This document shows, piece after piece, positions 5,488-8,939 of a stretch of DNA of 8,939 nucleotides. The notes under the pieces are model-generated. The model saw only the letters and a program-made list of their open reading frames with translations, ran no database searches and had not been told where the DNA came from. The first letter of the stretch is position 1, and each line of letters begins with the position of its first letter. Position numbers and translations under genes: made by a program. This DNA comes from Acidimicrobiaceae bacterium (GTDB lineage: Bacteria > Actinomycetota > Acidimicrobiia > Acidimicrobiales > Acidimicrobiaceae): NCBI GenBank assembly GCA_013044365.1, contig JABEUP010000052.1, positions 1 through 8,939 on the forward strand, written 5' to 3'.

Positions 5488-7047
5488 CTAAAGCGGGACA
5501 TTCCCATGCTTGCGGCGCGGCAGTTCCTCGCGCTTGGTTCTCAACATCTCGAGTGAGGTTATGAGTATTTTCCTGGTATCTGCCGGATCTATGACATCGT
5601 CGACGAAGCCCCGTTCCGCAGCAATGTAAGGGTTAGCATACCGGTCGATATACTCATCAACTAACTCCTGCCGCCTTAGGGCGGGATCTTCCGCCTTGGC
5701 CAACTCTCTGCGGTGCACAACTTCAACGGCTCCCTGTGGACCCATAACGGCAAGCTCGGCACTAGGCCAAGCGAATGCAAAGTCCGCGCCAACAGATTTT
5801 GAGTTCATAACCACGTATGCACCGCCGTATGCCTTGCGGGTTATTATCTGCACACGTGGCACTGTGGCCTCGCAGTATGCGTAAAGAAGCTTGGCCCCAT
5901 GACGAATAATTCCACCGTACTCCTGGTCAACACCGGGCATAAAGCCAGGTACATCCACAAACGTCACTATCGGGATATTGAAAGCATCACAGGAGCGGAC
6001 AAAGCGCGCAGCCTTTTCTGAGGAATCTATATCCAACACACCGGCGAGCACACTCGGCTGGTTTCCCACAATACCCACCACATACCCATTCAGGCGTCCG
6101 AAACCACAGGTTATATTTCGGGCCCAGTGAGGGAAATATTCAAAATACTCGCCGTCATCCAGGGTCGCAGTAATGACCTTCTTCATGTCATACGGCTGAC
6201 TCGATGAATCAGGCATCAGATCGAGCAATTCAGGTACGAGCCTCTCCGGGTCATCTGTGGGCTCGAACCTCGGCGGAATCTCCATGTTGTTAGACGGAAG
6301 AAAGCTGAGCAGGTATTTAACCTCATCCAGACAAGACTTCTCATCTTCACTCACGAATGTGGCTACCCCGCTCTTAGACGCATGGCTCATGGCTCCGCCA
6401 AGTTCTTCGAGAGTCACATCCTCGCCTGTCACAGTTTTCACCACATCTGGCCCGGTGATGAACATGTGGCTGCTTTCCTTCACCATGAAAATAAAGTCCG
6501 TCATGGCAGGCGAATAGACAGCACCACCAGCACATGGACCCATAATCACTGATATTTGCGGGATTACTCCGGATGATGCCACATTCCGACGAAAGATCCC
6601 CCCATAGGAGTGCAGCGAAACCACGCCCTCCTGAATCCTGGCTCCAGCTCCATCATTGAGGCCGATCATCGGTACCCCAACTGATGCGGCAAGATCCATT
6701 ACCTTGTGGATCTTCTCCGCAAAGACCTCTCCAAGGGCACCACCGAAAACGGTAAAGTCCTGGGAAAAGATGCATACCTTGCGTCCCTCGATGGTCCCAA
6801 ATCCAGTAATTACCCCGTCGGTGAAGGGACGGCTCTTCTCAAGTCCCATACCGTGGGCTCGGTGCCGGGCAAGCATGTCGAGTTCCTGAAATGATCCCTC
6901 ATCAAGGAGGTACTCGATACGCTCGCGGGCGGTCATCTTACCCTTTGCGTGCTGGCGCTCTATTGCGTGGGGCGACCCTGCAACCAAAGCCTCGGCCTTG
7001 CGCGCTTTGAGATCTTCTAATTTTTTAGTGATCGGCTGTTCCGACAT
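5488..7047 (-). CDS. pccB: Propionyl/acyl-CoA carboxylase beta subunit (carboxyltransferase)
   Basis: This 519-residue protein is the carboxyltransferase half of a biotin-dependent acyl-CoA carboxylase. It moves carboxyl from carboxybiotin on the alpha subunit to the alpha carbon of an acyl-CoA, typically propionyl-CoA to give (S)-methylmalonyl-CoA. Length and two-lobe crotonase fold match PccB/AccD5. The N-terminal lobe has GKMTARERIEYLLDEGSF (36-53), SQDFTVFGGALGE and the first oxyanion loop GPCAGGAVYSP (G174-G175). The C-terminal lobe has VDVPGFMPGVDQE and the second oxyanion loop RKAYGGAYVVM (G409-A410). The residue after GGAY, which in propionyl-CoA carboxylases is Asp and in acetyl-CoA carboxylases Ile, is V412, so substrate choice is uncertain. 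No biotin carboxylase/carrier alpha subunit is encoded in the window. The ATG at 7047 has no Shine-Dalgarno; it faces aat head-to-head. A small carboxylase-associated ORF follows. Confidence 0.92.
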   Translation of the reverse strand: MSEQPITKKLEDLKARKAEALVAGSPHAIERQHAKGKMTARERIEYLLDEGSFQELDMLARHRAHGMGLEKSRPFTDGVITGFGTIEGRKVCIFSQDFTVFGGALGEVFAEKIHKVMDLAASVGVPMIGLNDGAGARIQEGVVSLHSYGGIFRRNVASSGVIPQISVIMGPCAGGAVYSPAMTDFIFMVKESSHMFITGPDVVKTVTGEDVTLEELGGAMSHASKSGVATFVSEDEKSCLDEVKYLLSFLPSNNMEIPPRFEPTDDPERLVPELLDLMPDSSSQPYDMKKVITATLDDGEYFEYFPHWARNITCGFGRLNGYVVGIVGNQPSVLAGVLDIDSSEKAARFVRSCDAFNIPIVTFVDVPGFMPGVDQEYGGIIRHGAKLLYAYCEATVPRVQIITRKAYGGAYVVMNSKSVGADFAFAWPSAELAVMGPQGAVEVVHRRELAKAEDPALRRQELVDEYIDRYANPYIAAERGFVDDVIDPADTRKILITSLEMLRTKREELPRRKHGNVPL

Positions 7048-7096
7048 GGATAATCAGGCTAACAAATATATTCGCCATTACGCTAATTTTTCAGTA

Positions 7097-7858
7097 ATGA
7101 GTTTGAATTCGAAAGACCCGGGAATTTCCAAATTTGCGATACCACGAATCGATGAGATCATTAATATCCTGGTCAACTCCAGTTTTAATAGCGATTTGAT
7201 ATTTCACGGGGGTGATCTCAGCCCAGCAACATTATTTGACGCTTATCGCTCCGGTCTTTTCCCAATGCCTCTTGACGACGGGAAATTGGGATGGTTCTGT
7301 CCGCAAAGGCGGGGAATTTTGCAGATTTTGCCCCAAATTGACGGCGAGTTCCCTTTCCGGGTATCACGATCATTGAGGAACTCTATCGGCAAATTCACCT
7401 ACTCGGTAGACCTTGCATTTCGAGAAGTCATTGCAAATTGTGCGGATCCCCAAAGACCCGGCACCTGGATAACAGAGGAAATCAAAGATGCGTACACCCG
7501 ACTTCATGAATTAGGCTGGGCACACAGCTTCGAGGTATGGACAGGCGACGGAGAAAACAAGGATCTGGTTGGGGGCCTGTACGGAGTTGCGATCGGAGGC
7601 CTCTTTGCCGGCGAGTCAATGTTCCACAAACAAACCGACGCCTCCAAGGCGGCACTTTTCGTCTTGGTCTCCAAGATGGCAGACCAAGGTGGGGCTTTAA
7701 TAGATTTGCAATGGCTAACCGACCACCTGGCTTCGCTGGGTGGGAAAGAAATCACTGGGATTGAGTACTTACAAATGCTTGAAGACGTAATCTCGCTTCC
7801 GCTTCCACGGATCTTCAAAGAGAGCTATAGCGGACCGGTTGAGATCAAATTGCCATGA
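7097..7858 (+). CDS. aat: Leucyl/phenylalanyl-tRNA-protein transferase
   Basis: This enzyme moves Leu or Phe from its aminoacyl-tRNA onto proteins with an N-terminal Arg or Lys, marking them for ClpS and the Clp protease (bacterial N-degron pathway). It acts in the cytoplasm. From the ATG at 7097 it is 253 residues, close to the usual size. Family signatures appear in order: GGDLSPATLFDAYRSGLFPMPL, WFCPQRRGIL, SRSLRNSI, GTWITEEIKDAY with LHELGWAHSFEVW, then GGLYGVAIGGLFAGESMFH and ASKAAL, and LIDLQ with HLASLGG. E173 (GESMF) and Q205 (IDLQ) correspond to the known catalytic-site residues. The frame is open back to 6998, and ATG 7046 is possible, but those starts overlap the divergent pccB gene and add sequence atypical of the family, so 7097 is preferred. 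No Shine-Dalgarno is visible. Confidence 0.93.
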   Translation: MSLNSKDPGISKFAIPRIDEIINILVNSSFNSDLIFHGGDLSPATLFDAYRSGLFPMPLDDGKLGWFCPQRRGILQILPQIDGEFPFRVSRSLRNSIGKFTYSVDLAFREVIANCADPQRPGTWITEEIKDAYTRLHELGWAHSFEVWTGDGENKDLVGGLYGVAIGGLFAGESMFHKQTDASKAALFVLVSKMADQGGALIDLQWLTDHLASLGGKEITGIEYLQMLEDVISLPLPRIFKESYSGPVEIKLP

Positions 7859-7939
7859 CCGCGCCATTACAAACGGTGTCTTCCGCCAGGGCCGATTAAA
7901 TAAAATTGGGCGGACTACGTTTTAGCGATAAATTAAAGA

Positions 7940-7962
7940 GGTGTGGGCGCGAAGCCCACACC
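7940..7962 (-). terminator. Intrinsic terminator of bioY
   Basis: GGTGTGGGC (7940-7948) and GCCCACACC (7954-7962) form a perfect 9-bp, GC-rich stem with a 5-base loop. On the minus strand it is followed by TCTTTAATTT, a moderate T-rich tract, and it begins 21 bases after the bioY stop. On the plus strand the following bases are A-rich rather than T-rich, so it should end bioY rather than aat transcripts, although the stem may slow both. Confidence 0.7.
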
Positions 7963-7982
7963 AATGAAAAATACAACCTGCG

Positions 7983-8579
7983 TTACTTGGAAAATTTGCT
8001 GACGCCGTACCATGCACCTGGTAACAATACAGTGGCAATCATAATTTTGATAAGGTCTCCTACCAAAAATGGCGTCATTCCCAGTGAAATGGCTTTAGAA
8101 GCCGTAACATGGATCGACGCCGCCAGCCAGCTGACTCCAAAAGCATAAATAACGACATTACCCAGAACCATGGCCAGGACTGTTCCTATAGCTTTGCGAT
8201 CCCAGCCCGACTTTGCCAGCATACCCACCAGCAAAGAGCAGATGATGAAACCGACTATGTATCCAAAGGTTGGCGCAGAGGCAAGTTTAACCCCACCGCT
8301 TCCTCCTGCAAACCAAGGAACCCCGGCAAGGCCCGCCAGCGCATAAAGTAGTGTTCCGGCTCCGGCCCGGGCCCAACCCAAGGCTGCCGCCCCAATCAGT
8401 ACCGCGAAAGTTTGACCTGTTACCGGTACCGGGGTGAAGGAGAGATGTACGCTGATTTGAGCAAAGATCCCAATAAATGCAGCATACCCCACCACGAGAA
8501 CGGCATCTCGAATTGCACTTCCACCTACAAGGTCCGCGAGTACCCGCGGCTTCTTTACGCTCAATACAGATGTAGTCAA
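7983..8579 (-). CDS. bioY: BioY, biotin-binding S component of an ECF-type transporter
   Basis: This integral membrane protein of about 198 residues captures biotin and imports it, either with the shared ECF energising module (EcfA/EcfT) or, in some bacteria, alone. It has the BioY size and about six hydrophobic segments. Family motifs are TPVPVTGQTF (near 49-58), the strongly conserved YALAGLAGVPWFAGG (79-93), PTFGY (103-107) and GDLIK (174-178). The start is assigned to the TTG at 8579 because AAAGGAG (8592-8586) lies exactly 6 bases upstream. A TTG at 8585 touches the SD and cannot be used. The gene has its own sigma70-like promoter, whose -35 lies inside the upstream gene, and a terminator at 7940-7962. 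No ecfA or ecfT is encoded in the window. The user of the biotin is plausibly the carboxylase encoded about 1 kb away. Confidence 0.93.
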   Translation of the reverse strand: MTTSVLSVKKPRVLADLVGGSAIRDAVLVVGYAAFIGIFAQISVHLSFTPVPVTGQTFAVLIGAAALGWARAGAGTLLYALAGLAGVPWFAGGSGGVKLASAPTFGYIVGFIICSLLVGMLAKSGWDRKAIGTVLAMVLGNVVIYAFGVSWLAASIHVTASKAISLGMTPFLVGDLIKIMIATVLLPGAWYGVSKFSK

Positions 8580-8585
8580 GTACAA

Positions 8586-8592
8586 CTCCTTT
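8586..8592 (-). promoter_or_regulatory. Shine-Dalgarno sequence fixing the bioY start
   Basis: AAAGGAG on the minus strand is a near-perfect anti-16S match, 6 bases before the TTG at 8579. It is the strongest ribosome binding site in the window and decides between two TTG codons two codons apart. Confidence 0.8.
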
Positions 8593-8673
8593 GCTAGTGA
8601 TTACCCCGAAAAGTCCACAAACAGCAGCTTCTAAAAAGTGCGTATCGTCAGAAACCACTTTCGAAACTAGAGA

Positions 8674-8701
8674 ATAATAACATCATTTACGGATTTGTCA
8701 A
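8674..8701 (-). promoter_or_regulatory. Sigma70-type promoter of bioY
   Basis: On the minus strand TTGACA (8701-8696) is a perfect -35, and TATTAT (8679-8674) is a five-of-six -10, separated by 16 bases. Transcription should start near 8667, leaving a leader of about 88 bases before the TTG start. The -35 overlaps the last codons of the preceding gene. An 8-base palindrome TTTCGAAA (8659-8666) lies right at the predicted start and could be an operator. No BirA-type biotin operator was recognised. Confidence 0.65.
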
Positions 8702-8939
8702 CGGTCCGGAACTGTTAGCGACAGTTGAAACCGCGGAGTACGGAACGATAATGGTCACGACACCGGTGGCGGATGCAGCAACTGTCCCTTGGGAAAACGT
8801 CAATTCGAGCCCGGATGCAGTAAGGTTCCAGTTGGCGAAATTCGCCGCATATGGCTGAGTACCTCCATTGATAAAATTCGGATCAGCAGTTTTGCCAAGC
8901 TTGGATGCAAGAGCGGATCTCGCAAGGCTCGAAAGAGTC
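8687..8939 (-). CDS. C-terminal part of a DUF3298/RsiV-like protein (partial, cut by window end)
   Basis: An open frame enters from the right edge and runs 83 codons to a TAA at 8689-8687. The visible C-terminus contains the segment NFANWNLTASGLELTFSQG, then VAASATGVVTIIVPYSAVSTVAN and a short end. The pattern of a W/F-x-L-T-x-x-G-L-x-L-x-F strand, a small-residue turn and a final I-P-Y-S strand is that of the C-terminal beta region of DUF3298, found in RsiV-type anti-sigma factors and in secreted or lipoprotein relatives. That assignment is by remembered pattern. The N-terminus, which would show a signal peptide or membrane anchor, is outside the window. The gene is codirectional with bioY and ends 107 bases before its start, but bioY has its own promoter. 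Confidence 0.65.
   Translation of the reverse strand, partial: TLSSLARSALASKLGKTADPNFINGGTQPYAANFANWNLTASGLELTFSQGTVAASATGVVTIIVPYSAVSTVANSSGPLTNP

Noticed and set aside
6998..7096. Upstream extension of aat to the TTG at 6998
   Set aside because: It overlaps the start of pccB by 50 bases and adds residues atypical for the family.
7882..7914. Terminator for aat (TCCGCC with GGCGGA)
   Set aside because: The loop is 21 bases and no T-tract follows; the stem is too weak to call.
1..8939. CRISPR array or other repeat-spacer structure near tnpB
   Set aside because: No regularly spaced repeats were seen anywhere in the window.

Overview
The window reads as part of a bacterial chromosome, most likely actinobacterial and possibly an acidimicrobial lineage of moderate GC. 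The reasons are: a MeaA-type ethylmalonyl-CoA mutase, a small carboxylase-associated protein directly after a biotin-dependent carboxyltransferase beta subunit, a FadB2-like short 3-hydroxyacyl-CoA dehydrogenase, GTG and TTG starts, and several genes without a Shine-Dalgarno sequence. The lineage is inferred from protein resemblance and was not tested by a search.

Positions 1 to about 1995 hold an IS605-type insertion sequence with two divergent genes: tnpB (minus strand) and the Y1 HUH transposase gene tnpA (plus strand), separated by 51 bases. A hairpin lies just beyond tnpA (1964-1980). A second one at the very left edge (1-24) pairs completely only as minus-strand RNA, as expected for the right-end hairpin and the 3' end of the TnpB guide RNA. 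The outer boundary on the tnpB side, and so the guide, falls outside the window. The TnpB carries a non-canonical RuvC-II motif.

Positions 2123 to 7047 form a metabolic block: a 3-hydroxybutyryl-CoA dehydrogenase and a B12-dependent ethylmalonyl-CoA mutase on the plus strand, then, convergent with them, a propionyl/acyl-CoA carboxylase beta subunit with a small accessory ORF just after it. Together they fit acyl-CoA interconversion around the ethylmalonyl-CoA pathway (acetoacetyl/3-hydroxybutyryl-CoA, ethylmalonyl-CoA to methylsuccinyl-CoA, and carboxylation of propionyl-CoA). The 283-base gap between the first two genes contains a stacked stem-loop, a second hairpin and an operator-like palindrome.

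Positions 7097 to 7858 encode a leucyl/phenylalanyl-tRNA-protein transferase (aat), head-to-head with the carboxylase gene. Convergent with aat is bioY, the membrane biotin-uptake component. It has a clear SD, a TTG start, a good sigma70-type promoter and a terminator. Biotin uptake is functionally relevant to the biotin-dependent carboxylase next door. The right edge (8687-8939) holds the C-terminal end of a protein resembling the DUF3298/RsiV family, running on the minus strand and cut by the window. No CRISPR array, rRNA or tRNA was seen. The least explained parts are the intergenic RNA structures at 3023-3110, the small carboxylase-associated ORF and the altered TnpB catalytic site.
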